Shown piece by piece: positions 1 through 12,295 of a stretch of DNA of 64,000 nt. The stretch's first letter is position 1. Each line of letters opens with the position of its first letter. A model generated the notes under the pieces. The model made no database searches. It saw only the letters and a program-made list of their open reading frames with translations, and had not been told where the DNA came from. This stretch comes from Labia minor (Eukaryota; Arthropoda; Insecta; Dermaptera; Spongiphoridae). Where the stretch lies: contig OY720344.1 in assembly GCA_963082975.1 (NCBI GenBank), forward strand, positions 79,534,053 to 79,598,052, in the 5' to 3' direction. A program made the position numbers and the translations under genes.

Positions 1-134
1 ACAGACATCATGCTAAAAATACTTTTTTCTGTTAAGAAAATGCATGATTCGTGGAGATATGTACCTAAAAATATCCATAGGTGAAATTTGGTGTGAAAAC
101 AATACCTCCCTTACTATCGTCGGTCGGTAAAAAA
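1..134 (-). repeat. Family A dispersed repeat, fragment cut by window edge
   Basis: Reverse-strand copy of the head of a repeat seen seven more times in this window. It runs from the CAGACATCATGC segment to the CGTCGGTCGG terminus, with the shared blocks ATGCATGATTCGTGGAGA and CAATACCTCCCTTAC. The rest of the copy lies left of the window. No coding capacity. Confidence 0.8.
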
Positions 135-139
135 GAAAC

Positions 140-590
140 GCTACTTGTATAGGTAAAATATCACTTCCGGTAGTCAGATCATGATGAAATTTGGTATCTC
201 AATTTTTTTCATATTTTTAAATCTATATACAAAATATGAAGCAAATATCTCGAAGCAAACTGGTACTTTACTTGAAAGGTTAACGCAACCAGTGTAAGTA
301 AAGTACCACTTCCGGTTAACCGATTTTGACGAAATTTTGATAGAAATCTAGAAACTGTGAATAATATCGGTGTACCAAATTTCGAAGTCCTAGCTTGATT
401 AGTTTTTGAGTAAATTTGCTTACAGACATTACATACATACATACATACACACACACAGACATAATTCAAAAAATGGTATTTTCCGACTCAGGGAGGTCTA
501 AAACGTCAAGATCTATCGAAATCTCGAAGTCGAAATTTTTGATGATTCCAATACTTCCCTTATACGAAGTATGCAGGAAAGTAAAAATGT
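140..590 (+). repeat. Family B dispersed repeat
   Basis: Non-coding repeat recognised by comparison with 59.6-60.1 kb and, inverted, 30.97-31.2 kb. Shared ordered blocks are CCACTTCCGG, an AAATTTCGAAGTCCTAGCT-like block, a CA-rich/ACAGACA microsatellite, CTCAGGGA, AAAACGT and TCTCGAAGTCGAAA. It includes an (ACAT)n/(AC)n microsatellite at about 425-462. Small ORFs here are chance products of this repeat. The CACTTCCGG block and the ACAGACA tract also occur in family A, so the two may be distantly related. Confidence 0.65.
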
Positions 591-599
591 ATCGTGTGC

Positions 600-1910
600 T
601 TTATTTAACTGCCATACCCTTTATTTAACATCAACATAAACATTCTAAAAGGTAGATAAAAAAATATTAATTCATATCTATCACAATTAAGTTGAATAAT
701 TATTATATTTTTTAAAAATATTTTACTACTTGCCTGAACATTCAATCTTTAATTTTCAATGAAAACAATATACCGTAAGATAAAAAATCCCTCTAAATTT
801 CTTAATGTAATTTATTTATAAATGATATATTTATTGTCTAGTGTATTAATCCATTAAAAGACCTTTATTTAGATTATTCATGTAATTGATATGTTAGAGT
901 GGACCTTTAGAGGATCAATCAACGAGAAAGAGATCCAACGATCCAGCAATTTAGTTTATGACAAAGCATCTCGAATTTAATGACACTGCTGGCTAATTAC
1001 TATTGATGACATTCAAACAGATAACGATGGACAATTAATTGTTCTAGAATATCAAGAAAAAACAGGTGATAATTATTTGTCAACGATGTTAAATTGAAAT
1101 TTGTAGAATTGAGACATATTGTTAAGTAAGCGAAATTATTTAAAATATGTTAAAAATAATCATTGATTAAAAAGCAGTATAATTCATTTTCAACTTTTTT
1201 CCTTTACTTTTATTTATTTTCGTATATTATTTAATTTTTTTATTAAATGAGTTACCTTACCCACTGTTAAAATGGATAATTAAAAGGTAAAGAATAAAAG
1301 GCAAGTATTTTAGTCAAGAAAAGTAAGAATTTTATCTGTGAGTTTAAGTTACAAGTTATTCACTCATACAAGGGGCGAAATGGTAATGACAGGAACACGA
1401 AAGTCCTGCGAATTCATAAAATATTTATTTATAATTGTTTTCTGGCTGTATTTATAATAAAATTAGATAAAAAAATGATAAATAGTACTATGAAGAATTT
1501 TTATATTTATGATATGGTTTTAATATTGATATAATAATAAAAGAGATTAACTAAAACAGAAAAAAAAATAAAAAAGGGAGGGAATTTGAAGAGGAAAGAA
1601 ATTAGATGTAGGTGTGTTTTTTCTAAAAACGAACAATAATTTTTAAATTACTATATTTTTACATTAAATCAATTTAGGGGATGGAATTAATAATTATTTT
1701 TAAATAATTGCTACTCAAAACTTCTTAGCTGGAGTAACAGACTCTACAATGACCATCTCTATTTATTTCTATTACTTTCAATTTTATTAGTTATTTATGA
1801 GTATATTTTTACCTTATACTAATTTATTCTCCATTTTCATTTATATTTCGTAAAAGAATCCAAATTGTGTTAATTACAAGAAAAAATATATTTTTTGACA
1901 AGACAAATAA
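600..1910. other. AT-rich stretch without recognised features
   Basis: Long runs of A/T with no open reading frame of note, no recognisable element ends and no RNA gene that I can identify. Confidence 0.6.
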
Positions 1911-1914
1911 AAAT

Positions 1915-2940
1915 TGTTGGTAATTATTCAATCAAGTTATTATGACATGGAGTTGGATAAAACTTTAACAGTGGGTTCCTTTTTTAATTCCAAATAAACT
2001 TTTTTATGCAATTTTTTGGGGGTCGCTTCTAGTTTCGAGATAAATAAAGATTTTTTAAGTTTGACAGATTAGCTGGTCGAAATGTGCCATTAAGTAATGT
2101 TTTATTGACTAATTCACTAATTTTAGGTTTTTATATGTTCGGTTTGCATATAGAAAAATTATTTAATTAATTATTTTTTTAATTTTCACAAATCCAAACT
2201 GAACTTATCAAAACGGAAAATTAGTGGAGCCTTTGGTAATCAAATAACAAAACACGGTAGCTAAATAGAATATCAATGGCCAAGTAGAATCCAGCATTAG
2301 TTATTTTGGTAATTGTTTACAAAACGGGAGGCTTCCGGGATTTGCATGAAACTTTGCCATTGGATTTCTTTTTTAATTCAATAGAAACTTTCCTTAAGCT
2401 TAAGCTCTTCTAGTTTATGAGATAAAAATTATTGAGAGATAAACTAGTTTATGAATGAGCAGCCATTTAGTAATGTTTCACAAATTATTCACTTATTTAC
2501 TAATTTTTGTTTTTTTTCGGTTCGGTTTGGATATAGGAAAATTATTTAATTAATAATTTTTTTAATTTTCATATATTCAAACCGAATTAAATAAAAAACG
2601 AAAATTAGTGTAGACCTTTGCTGCCCAAATTAATAAAATATGGTAGCTAAATAGAATATCAATGGATTTATATGCAAATTATAATAATTTTTATCTTGTA
2701 AACTAAAAGAGACTGAGAAATATTGCATAATTAAAGTTTCTTTGGAATTAAAAAAGGAACCCACTTGTAAAGTTTTATTCAAATCCATGTCATAATAGCT
2801 CGATTGAATAATTACCAAATTGTTAAATGTATATTGTGAATTGGAATATTTTATCTTCTTTTCATACAAATTAAACATTTGCTTGGAAAGAGATCTAAAT
2901 TTAACTTTTAGAATAGTCAAGGGATTTCATTTGAGATAGC
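1915..2940. repeat. Cluster of duplicated hairpin repeats
   Basis: Two hairpins of about 80-90 bp (about 2143-2226 and 2519-2610) carry the same palindromic block, with CGGTTTGSATATAG on one arm and ATATTCAAACCG-type sequence on the other. They are about 376 bp apart. Each is followed by the block GGTAGCTAAATAGAATATCA. A further block (about 1919-2030, with GTGGGTTCCTTTTTTAATTC) recurs inverted at about 2740-2820. The whole is a nested tandem and inverted array, most like a foldback or MITE cluster. A 96-aa minus-strand ORF at 2630-2920 lies in it and matches nothing I recognise. Confidence 0.6.
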
Positions 2941-3730
2941 TATGAACCTGGCGTTTGAAGATTCATCTTATAAGGCTAGAGAATTCTGAAGAGAATTTCC
3001 CAAAGTGAAGGGAATAAACGATTTAACGAATTGCTTGGATGGATTTGTATCCAATTTGACCGCAAAAGGGTAATGAACATCCGCGAATAGTCTATTTGCA
3101 CAAATGAGGCTTTTAGAAGGGATTATTGATTTAACTCAGTTTAAGATTCATATAAGGAAAAAAGAATAAAACTTTAAGACTGTTAATCATCAATTAGGCT
3201 GATCAATTTGATACCCTAATTGGGGTTAAAACCGACCATTGTGTTGCCTAATGGTCATGAATTTTTATTAAGTAATGTTTTTTTTGAGCTGACAGGACAA
3301 TCTGAAATCACCCATTTAATCAAATAATAATGGAATGTTCATTGATCGATTATTTATTTTCTCTTTCCTCGTGAGATTGTTTAAAGAGTGAAATAAAAAG
3401 AATTATGAAAAACAGAAGAGCACAAGCTGTGATCGTGACCGGAATTTCAAATCGAGGATTTGTGCAAACACATCAATTCTATTCGAACTTGGACTTGTAA
3501 CGATTAAATGATCAATCATTTCGATTCTCAATCCATCATTTGCTCTTTCTATTGTAGAAAAAAAAATATATTACTAATAGAGTAATAAAACTATTTACTC
3601 AGTTAATTATATTGTTCTTTAATAAATATCAGCATTTATCTTTTAAGTGTGGGAGAGAATTTTACTTCATACTCACAAATATAAAAATATTTTTTAGAAA
3701 ATTAAAATTTGAATATTAATATAATAATAT
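2941..3730. other. Unannotated AT-rich DNA
   Basis: Slightly more complex sequence at about 2940-3100 and 3410-3530, but no supported reading frame, element end or RNA gene. Confidence 0.5.
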
Positions 3731-3732
3731 AA

Positions 3733-4245
3733 GATGTAGCTAGGTCCAGAACCGCGATCGACGGTTTGAAATAAATTAATTTCCAAACAACATTATATAA
3801 TATTATATATGTATAAAGTATAAAAAAGTTTTTTTTTTAAAACTTGAATTAAAATGACTAAATTATATTATCTTAGTTTTTATTTTTAGTTTAATTAATC
3901 AATTATAAATTACTACTATATTTTAAGTGAAATATTTTGGGACAATGAATATAAAATTAATACTTTGTAAACTACCACTTCCGGTTTTCGGATATACACC
4001 AAAAGTTGATGAATTCATCGTACTGATGCATTAAGTAAATATACCAAATTTTATCAAAATCCGTTCAGGTGTTCAAGCAGTACACGTCTATACGGACACA
4101 CAGACGGACAGATGGACAGACATCAGGCTAAAAATACTTTTTTCGGTTAAGAAAATGCATGATTCGTGGAGAAATGTAAAAATCTCCACATGTGAAATTT
4201 GGAGTGCAAACAATACCTCCCTTATTATTGTCGGTCGGCAAAAAA
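3733..4245 (-). repeat. Family A dispersed repeat, nearly full length, diverged
   Basis: Contains the tail block (AGGTCCAGAACCGCGATCGA followed by CGGTTTGAAATAAATTAATT), the ACCACTTCCGGTTTTCGGAT block, the CAGACGGACAGATGGACAGA tract and the head ending at GTCGGTCGG (about 4230). Compared with the 26.1-kb copy it lacks much of the central part, including the double TGACGTCA region. Confidence 0.75.
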
Positions 4246-5230
4246 ACATTAAATAAAATATATTTTAATTTCATTATTTCAAAACTGTTATCTTCAGACT
4301 TATACGTCAGATGCAAAAGACAGACAACGACACCAATTGGTATATATTTGATATTTATTATTTGTTTAAATTTAATTATTTACTTAATTTAAGGGATATT
4401 GTACATAAAAAAAGTGTAATACATTTTCATATCAATTATTTTTATTATTTTTTATTTATACAATCTTTTCTTTACTCTAGCATTAATTAAAAAGTTTGAA
4501 AATCTTTTATTCAGTTTAATTCGGAATAAAAAAAAAATGCAAACAAAATATCGTCTTAACTTTTTAAATGAAATTATTTTCATTATATATAAAGCATTTT
4601 TCATATACATTCATATCTATGGGAAAATTAATTAGAATACATTTCATATTATATTAAAATGGACCCATTTCTTTTTAGAACTTTATTTGTACTTTATATT
4701 GTTTTATTTTCATTCATTATTTTATACTAGGTTTATTTAACAAAAAAGAAAAGTGAATATAATAAAAAGTATTTTGTATATCGTCTAGAAACAGTCCTTA
4801 AGCAGAAGTGGATTAAGTGAATTTCATTTTTTTTTCAAGTGATATATTGGAATGTAAAGGAATTCATTTCAATTCTATTGTTGAATTGTGAGATTAAAAT
4901 TTAGGTCCTTTGTCAGTTTGAATTACAAGTTAGTTTTTCTTTTAATTCTTTAAAATAAAATAAAAAGTATCGTTCTCGACTTCATACCTATTAAATTTAT
5001 TATTCACTAACTGCTCCGAGCGCATTCGGCGCTCTTCACACCTAGACGGGGGCTCCGCACCTGTACCCCCCGAGTGATACATAGTATTTGGTTGAAAGTC
5101 TGTATGTAAAAGGTTTTCATTCATTTTGTTTCAATCAGTATAAGTAGATAAGACATTTATTTGTTTTCTTGTAAAATATATTTTAATTTAATCAGTAAAT
5201 TAATTATATATTATTATTGTATATGTTATA
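4246..5230. other. AT-rich DNA with one GC-rich 80-bp block
   Basis: Mostly A/T. At about 5008-5085 there is an abrupt GC-rich block with a GGGGGCTCCGCACC / ACCCCCCGAG motif that stands out from its surroundings. I cannot classify the block; it may be the end of a mobile element. Confidence 0.5.
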
Positions 5231-5231
5231 T

Positions 5232-5640
5232 TTATCTAACTCTGTGTCTCTACAGTTTTCGAAAGTTCTTAGCCGCAGCATCCACATTTCTCTAAGCGTC
5301 CCTATCCTGAACTGAACTACAATCAAATCCTACCCTGTCCCATCTCTCCCATGTCCCATTCTTAATTGTCCAACCACCGCGTCCTTGCTCTTCCACCGGA
5401 TGTTTCCCAATCGGTTTCTCCCAAATATATTAATCGCCGATCTTTCTAACCTCTCCCATTCCAGCCACGTCCCCTTCCCATCCCAGCCTTCTCGATTTTA
5501 TACCCTTAACTATAACTGGAGATCATGTAATTCCTCGTTATGCCATCTCCGCCATCCCCCTGTGTCCTCATCTTCTTTTGGCCTATAACAATACTAATCT
5601 CACAAATTCTCTAAATCTACTCTCGTATCCCAGGGTCATG
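5232..5640 (-). pseudogene. LINE ORF2 C-terminal relic (endonuclease-reverse transcriptase tail)
   Basis: On the minus strand, frame-hopping translation yields pieces that resemble the extreme C-terminus of LINE endonuclease-reverse transcriptases: a GRxRTRW-like segment, a VQDRDA segment and AAAKNFRKL near the end. Stops and frameshifts break the frame, so it is a dead, 5'-truncated copy. Related pieces lie at 8.65-8.88 kb, about 13.34-13.50 kb (opposite orientation), 41.05-41.2 kb, 55.38-55.52 kb and 63.5-63.6 kb. The family assignment rests on remembered consensus motifs, so the clade (RTE/L2-like) is uncertain. The plus-strand 67-aa ORF at 5385-5588 is an artefact of this relic. Confidence 0.55.
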
Positions 5641-5745
5641 GATAGGATGACCAAACGTCCCGTTTTAGGTGCTCTGTCCCAAAAATGTCTTCGGGACAGC
5701 CTATTGTCCCGTTTTTTCAATATTTAGGACATTTCGAACATTTTT
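5641..5745. repeat. GTCCCG-rich repeat, possible DNA-transposon end
   Basis: The segment beginning GATGACCAAACGTCCCG has repeated GTCCCG/CGGGAC words in both orientations. This is typical of an invertebrate transposon terminal region. I see no partner end nearby and no coding sequence. Confidence 0.35.
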
Positions 5746-6935
5746 TTCAAAATTTATTATTTATTATTTTGAAATTGTCTCATAAACTGACCAATTAAAT
5801 TCGTTGCAGTTGACATCCCCCACCCAGTAAAATGATCACAAAGAATCATTCCAAACATTAACTAATTCGTTAAATAATTCATCATTTTAAGAATGCAAAT
5901 AATATATATAAATTTATAAAATATAACTGAAATCGAGAGTATCTATAAATTCAGAACACATTTTGGTTGTGTTTTAATATTAATTTATTTAAATAATTTA
6001 TTTGGATATCATCATTGAACGGATGGTTTTGAGTTATTAATATTTGTATATAGATAAAAGTAGAATTCTAATTCAATATTATTTTCTCATAAATTATAGC
6101 ATTTCATAAATGAGAATTATTTATAATTAAATATATAATGGATACATTTTTTAGTTATATTCTGTTATGATAAAAATATTCATAAAAAACAACGTACCCA
6201 GTGATCAATCTTTTTTTTTACTTTTCAATTAAATAAATCTAAGTTTTTTGAGAGTAAAGGTATTGTAATTCCGATTGACTATTGACTATCGGTTTTTGTC
6301 AAATCTCCACGTATCAAGTCATTCTGATTACAAAAAAGTGGTTTTCCCATTGACGTATGTGTGTGAATGTGTGTGTGGCACAAATTTTGTGAACAAAATT
6401 CTGGAAAAACGGTAAAATTGATGATTACAAAATTTTATATATATTATATATATAATTTTATGATGTCATGACGACCTGTCAACATTTACGCATACGTTAT
6501 AAATAAAAAAATTAAATAAAATATCAAAAAAGTGTAGGGACTAAACTATAATAAATATAGAAAAATTTATATGAAAAATAATTTATAGATATTTCTTATG
6601 AAATTTTTTTATCAAACTATAAATAATCAAGATAAATAGTATTAAAAATGTAAAATGGCCATATTTCCTAAAATATCAAAAAAGGTATTCATTATAAATG
6701 CTATTGGGTGAATAAATAACAATAAATGTAATAATATCGGTAATAGAATATGTTATCTGCCGGCCCATTCCACTGTATATATTTATATTTATAAATTTTT
6801 CATTATAAGATCTTTGAGTAGAATTAAGCATAAACATTCCATCGTTTCGATTTAAGATATATTTAAAAACACCATTTATTATAAAAAATTAATATTTGTG
6901 TTCTTATTTTATAGATATGATTTTTATTTATAATA
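5746..6935. other. AT-rich stretch without recognised features
   Basis: Simple A/T sequence with an (AT)n patch near 6436-6462 and a short (TG)n patch near 6358-6376. No gene-like signal. Confidence 0.55.
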
Positions 6936-6937
6936 AA

Positions 6938-7095
6938 TTGCCGGGGAAAGGCTTTCCGCTCGTCCCCGCAACCCCCTCTCCTTTCCCATCCGCCGCCTGG
7001 CCATACCTCTTCCTGCTTGCCGGGCACCTCGAGTGTATTCACTGCGTAGTGTATGACGCTCAGCGGGCCTATTCACTGAAATCATCCCTCAATCA
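6938..7095. other. GC-rich island of unknown origin
   Basis: About 150 bp of C-rich, high-complexity sequence surrounded by A/T-rich DNA. It is open in one plus frame (part of a 72-aa ORF, 6896-7114), but the encoded residues match no family I know. It could be an exon, a regulatory block or the remnant of an inserted element. Confidence 0.4.
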
Positions 7096-7409
7096 TTCGC
7101 TAATTAAGAATTAATTGAAAATTTATTTATTTTTATTAATGAAGAAGAAAATTTTATTTGTGAATTTTCAAGAAAATTATTTGAAAATTGAATTTTATCA
7201 ATATACATATAACTCATATAAATATTTAGAAATTTTTCATTAAAACCTTTAAATATAATTAAGGATGAATATTCTTCTATTGATTCGATTTAATATCTTC
7301 TTAATTTAATTTTATTAAAAGTTAATGAAAATTATTTATACATTAAAAAATCATATATAATTCATAAATAATATAAATATATTCAATCGGGTTTGTTTAG
7401 AACGTTCGA

Positions 7410-7640
7410 CTACGTAGTCCGACATCCAGCGACACTGCGTTCGATCAAATGCCTAGGTTTCTGTCGCTCGTCGCTTTTCTTTTCCCATCGTTCCATGTAA
7501 CTCTGGCCTTTCTTTTGAAAGTTGATCGCCTGTTTGGGGAGTTTATAGTCTTGCATCCTTTGTACCGCCGCCTGAGTGTTGAACAAACACAACACATTCT
7601 CACAAAAAACCACGAAAGTGTTTGCAAACGTTGTCTGCCA
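7410..7640 (-). pseudogene. Possible mariner-related fragment, inverted
   Basis: A 113-aa minus-strand ORF (7410-7751) covers this part. It contains the residues NTQAA encoded by the same 19 bp that appear in direct sense in the neighbouring mariner relic (7565-7583 is the reverse complement of 7853-7871). The rest of the ORF is not recognisable as transposase. It may be a scrambled second mariner copy or unrelated sequence joined at that word. Confidence 0.3.
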
Positions 7641-7984
7641 GAAAGTTGATGGCAACAGTGTTATGGGACAGAAAAGGTGTGATTCTGGAACGTGGTGCAA
7701 CAATAAACTCCGATAGGTATTGCCAAACATTGCGAAACCTAAAAAGGGCAATTCAAAACAAGCGAAGAGGGAAACTCAGCTCAAAAGTGTTGTTTTTGTA
7801 CGGCAAATGTCACACAGAATCTCCTTCAGACCTTCAAGTGGGAGGTTTTTCCTTCAACACTCAGGCGGCGGATTTCTATGAGGAAGGAATTTCGAAGCTC
7901 GTTCATCGCTACGATAAATGTCTCGACTTTTTTGGCGATTATGTAGAAAAATTGTATTTTAGTTGCTCTTTCAAATGTATATAA
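7640..7984 (+). pseudogene. Mariner transposase C-terminal relic
   Basis: The plus-strand frame reads like the second half of a mariner (Tc1/mariner superfamily) transposase. It has KLMATVLWDRKGV, a GATINSDRYCQTLRNLKRA segment, AIQNKRRGKLSS, and later QAADFYEEGISKLVHRYDKC and GDYVEKL near the end. The motif that normally holds the second catalytic aspartate (HDNARPHTA type) has decayed. Between it and QAADFYEEG the usual YSPDLAPSDYHLF region is deleted. The N-terminal helix-turn-helix part and first catalytic Asp region are absent. A stop follows at 7982-7984. This is a non-functional fossil. Confidence 0.8.
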
Positions 7985-7989
7985 TAAAA

Positions 7990-8645
7990 AACATTTTCCT
8001 GTACTAGTTTTGTCTTAATTCCAAAACATAACCTACTTTGTGAATTGCCCTATTATAAATTATTCGTTTTTACACATATTACTATTATATGTGGTAAATG
8101 GGCTAATTAAATACAAATTGATATTAAAAATATATAAATTAAAGTTTAATAACACCTTAGATAGATAAATAATTAATAAATAATTGATCAATATTTTTTT
8201 TGGATTTAATTAAAAATTATTTATGAAATCAATTATGAGATTTATTTTTAAATACAAATGAACTGTTCGCTTTTGATTATATCCTTTTGTGGCTTAATAG
8301 AAAACAGTTTGTTAAAATAATAAATGTCTTGGGAGGAAGGGCGAAGATCACAATTCCTAAAGGTGCTATTTATAAAGGTTTGTTACTTCAATCCCCAAGT
8401 TAGAAATAATGTAGACATTCTCCTGGTCATTTATATGATATAAGTATTGATAGTGAGCTTTAAGTAAAATTTATTGACTTTCCAAATTAGAATGAACAAC
8501 CCACTAATATTTTATTAAACTTTAAATTACCCAGTAAATATTGTTTACTTGGAAATTATTGCTACTAGGGGAATTATTATTTTCTTATTAAAAATAATAA
8601 AATATATATGTGCATTTACATAAAATTAATATTAAATAAATATAG
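7990..8645. other. AT-rich stretch without recognised features
   Basis: No supported ORF or element. Only a short complex segment at about 8330-8470, which I could not identify. Confidence 0.5.
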
Positions 8646-8647
8646 CT

Positions 8648-8880
8648 AGTCTATCTACCTCTGTGGCTCTACTGAACACGAAAGTTCTTGGTCACAGCAA
8701 CCACTTTCCTCTGTCCCTATCTTAAGCCACAACCATCCAACTCTTACTCTCTCCCATCTCTCTCACATCCTTTCCTACATTCTCCACCCACCGCGATATT
8801 GGATTCCCACACAATCGGTCTCCCCATCTATATTTTCGTCTCCCATTCTAGCCACGTGTCCTGCCCATGTAAATATAGCT
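8648..8880 (-). pseudogene. LINE C-terminal tail relic, second copy
   Basis: Aligns by eye with 5232-5480: shared blocks are CTCTGTGGCTCTAC, CGAAAGTTCTTGG, ACCCACCGCG, AATCGGTCTCCC and CATTCTAGCCACGT. The minus-strand reading again gives DRDR and TKNFR-like pieces broken by stops. It is a 5'-truncated dead LINE. Confidence 0.5.
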
Positions 8881-8884
8881 AGTC

Positions 8885-10780
8885 TCAATTTATATTTTAA
8901 TTAAATTTATTATATTTTCTATGTATTTATTAAATTTATATTCATTAATAAATATAAAAAATTTCCTCTTTTATCAAATCATTATTAAATCCAATTATTA
9001 ATTAAGATTCATCTTCAGCTAAATCTTTCTTACTGTGATTCTAATTTATTTAATATGATTACACCTTCCAGATTTATTTTATCTTTTCTACATGAAATGA
9101 AATTTTTTACATTTATGTACAATAATATAAAATAGACAATAATAATATATATTATACAATTATTATACATATTTTCTAATTATTGTTTTATTAAATTAAT
9201 AATAATTATTATTATAGAGGTTTCTACAGTCTTAAACATTAATCAATTAATAATAAAATATTATCTATAGGTATATTTTATATTGAAGATATGGTTTTAG
9301 AAAATAAATTTGAAAATATTTTCAAATTATTTATTCATCAGGGATAAGTTAGAAGTTAGTAAAAATGCAACCAATATTGCATTTTTCATATTTTGTTAAG
9401 AACCATAATACGTTTTCCTGTAATTAAATATGCACAGTAATTCAAATTTAATCATATAATATATTAAATTCCGGTAAATCCTTCCAAAACGGTTTATTGC
9501 AAGGGCATTATATAATAAAACAGGAACAATAGTCTCAGGTGCACCCAGATTTATATAACTCTCATTTACATTAGAAAATTATTTAAACAAAGTACTTATA
9601 AAATGAATAAATTAAAATATTTTTTCACATATATTTAATAATAATATAATTTATTTTAATTTTAAGTGGGAATGCAATTTTAACAGATGAATTGGGAGTG
9701 TAGAGAATAAAGATTCATTTTCTAATTCTCAACATCCTCATCTTTCATACTACGGAAGATATAAATAGGGTTCCTGTGAAATAACTGTTTTCCTTCCCCC
9801 TATGAATTAACTGTTTTTGTTAAAATATCAAATTTTATAGGATATACAAGATGTGGTTATTAATTTCCAGGACTGCTCTAATACACCAGAATATAATATC
9901 AAATATATGACAATTAATTTTGATATGAAATAAAATATATTTACGAAATTCTAATTTTTGTTTTTCTTTTCTTTCAAAATATTTAATATACTTGAAGTAT
10001 TTATAATTAAAATTCCTTAGAATTGATTTGCTTGTAATGAATACAATTTTGATTGATGATCGTAGTTATTGTCTCCAAGTGTAGTCAACTTTTTTATTTC
10101 TAATGATATCAAAAGGAGAACTGAGGTTGGGGCTTATTAAATTTATTACAAGAATAAAGTTTCATGGAAAATGGATTGGAGAGAAGGATGGATAGAATGA
10201 AGGGCGGTGGAAGAGAATTCCATCTTGTCATTGAATGACAAATCTAGGAGACGTTGTTAAAATAAATTTTCTAATTTAATAATGAACTCTTGAGGGGAAG
10301 TTAATGGTTCATTTATTTTTTAAAAATCCTATCCTGTTTTTAATAAATTTCATTGAATTATCTTTTGAAATATAAGAATGAAATACAATAAAAAGTCATT
10401 CAATGATAGTTGTTCTCGTGTATTTTCAACATTTTTATTCGATTTATTGAAAAAAAAAATGTCTACTTTGTTTTTTTTTTTTTGATTAATGAAGGGTAAT
10501 ATCAAATACACAGGCGATTTAATTTATTTAATAGTATTTTAATAACTCATCCATATAACAAAGAAATTTGCTGCATATCAGTTGAGAAATAAAAGATAAA
10601 AAATAATAAAAAAAATAATAAAACAATATATATTTATATATATAACTATATAGTAATATGTCTCCATTTATCTCGTACTTGCTTAACAATTAGAATAAGT
10701 GTAATAGAAATTGGCATAAGTTAACCTGTCAATCAACCTTTAGACTTAAAATTCGATTTTACAAACAAAGGTCCTCTCTA
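8885..10780. other. Long AT-rich stretch, nothing recognised
   Basis: Nearly 1.9 kb of low-complexity A/T DNA with poly(A)/poly(T) runs and no long ORF, no element ends and no RNA-like fold that I can support. Confidence 0.55.
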
Positions 10781-10787
10781 TAAAATA

Positions 10788-12295
10788 CAGGGCTTCGAAC
10801 CGGAACTGAACCGAAAACCGAAAACCGAAAAAAACCGATATTTTTGTCGGAACGAAAACCGGAGCTGAACCGAAAAAAAAATATCGGTTTATTTCGGTTC
10901 AGTACGAGTTCAATCCAGAGTTGCCAGAAGTGGTGTTTTGGGCGTTTTGGCAACACATAAGCCCGAATTTTTTTCAATTAGTTATGCCTTGTACTGCATG
11001 GTGTCGCTAAAAACTTTGTTTCAAAAATTAATGTCCTAGTCATACTGAGTTATACTCTCCCTTCGATTGTGTTGGCAGCGTCTCGTAGTCGCAATACAGA
11101 ATTTAATTGTTTTCATCGTTTGTTTAATACTGATATTTTGATTTAATGATAACGTAAGTATTAATTTTTTAAATTATTTATTCCATTTGTTACAGAGTTA
11201 TATATTAATATAAAGAAAAAGATTCATAAATATAAATAAAATTATTAAATAAATTTAAACAAAGCTTTATTTAAGTTTTATATAATATAACAAACTAATA
11301 CAATTTATAAAAATAGCATTAAAACATTTTCACTATTTTTTTTATTTAAAATTAGATGAAATCTTGTCTTGATAAAGCTTATTTTTATAGTCGTTATAAT
11401 TTAAAGTCATTTGGGTCTAAATATGAAAACAAAATAAATACAATAATAAATAATATAAATAATAATAATATTCTAAGTTATTAAATAATAAATAAATAAG
11501 TATTAAATAATAATCATATTCTAGTTCTAAGGGAATAAGACACGTAGACTCCCTATTTCTACAGACGTGGATATTGACTTCTTATTGAATAACTTTGACC
11601 AAGTTCGAAGATTAGACAGTAAAAAACCTATTTTAGAATTTTGGGAGGAAAATAAAATTACTTATCCTCATTTATACAAAATTGCAATGGTAGTTTTGGG
11701 GGCTCCTGCAACACAAGTTAGTGTTGAAAGAGCTTTCTCTGGTTTAAAGTTTATTTTACGAGACAACAGAAATAGTTTAAATGAAAATATATTGGAAGAT
11801 ATTTTAATAATTAGAGGTAATTTTGATCTTTTATAATTATAGTTAAAATTATAAGTAAATATATCCAAGAATCCTGAATACTTTAACATTAAATATACGA
11901 ATTTGTTTCGTTTGTTGAGTGTTTGAAAGTAGAAGGATGTAAAAAAATATTCATACTTATTTGTTATTATATTAACATCTTATATTATATACTTCTAATT
12001 ATTATACCTTTAATTAATTATTATTTATATTATATTGTATCAATTTATGTAGTATGATTTAGGGTGGTAGCAAAAAATATTTTTCGGGCGCTAATTTATG
12101 GCAGACTCGGCATACCCCGACCTAAATTTCTAATACAAATAAAAGGTCTTTAAAATTAATTAATCGGAACTGAACCGAAAACCGAAAAAAACCGTTATTT
12201 TTGCCGGAACGAAAACCGGAACCGAACTGATATTTTTTTTTTTTATTGAACCGGAACGAAAACCGAAACGAAAAAAATAACGGTTCGAAGCCCTG
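10788..12295 (+). mobile_element. hAT transposon, 1508 bp, internally degraded
   Basis: Both ends begin CAGGGCTTCGAACCG reading inward. Subterminal regions are dense in ACCGAAAACCG words. Perfect 8-bp target duplications ATAAAATA flank it (10780-10787 and 12296-12303), the standard hAT signature. The interior holds only the last part of a transposase (11567-11836), so the element is non-autonomous. The intact target duplication shows it arrived as one unit. The left subterminal region (about 10915-10975) is GC-richer and not coding. Confidence 0.9.
11567..11836 (+). pseudogene. hAT transposase C-terminal dimerisation domain remnant
   Basis: An 89-aa open frame inside the 10.8-12.3 kb hAT element. 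It shows the hAT family C-terminal dimerisation hallmarks: LEFWEENKITYPHLYKIA, then a small-residue stretch with the conserved SVERAFSGL segment, whose Glu is the third catalytic residue in hAT transposases. It ends with NSLNENILEDILIIRGN. The BED zinc finger and the two catalytic Asp blocks are missing upstream. Only this domain survives, so it cannot transpose by itself. The start codon is simply the first Met in the frame and probably not a real start. Confidence 0.85.
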
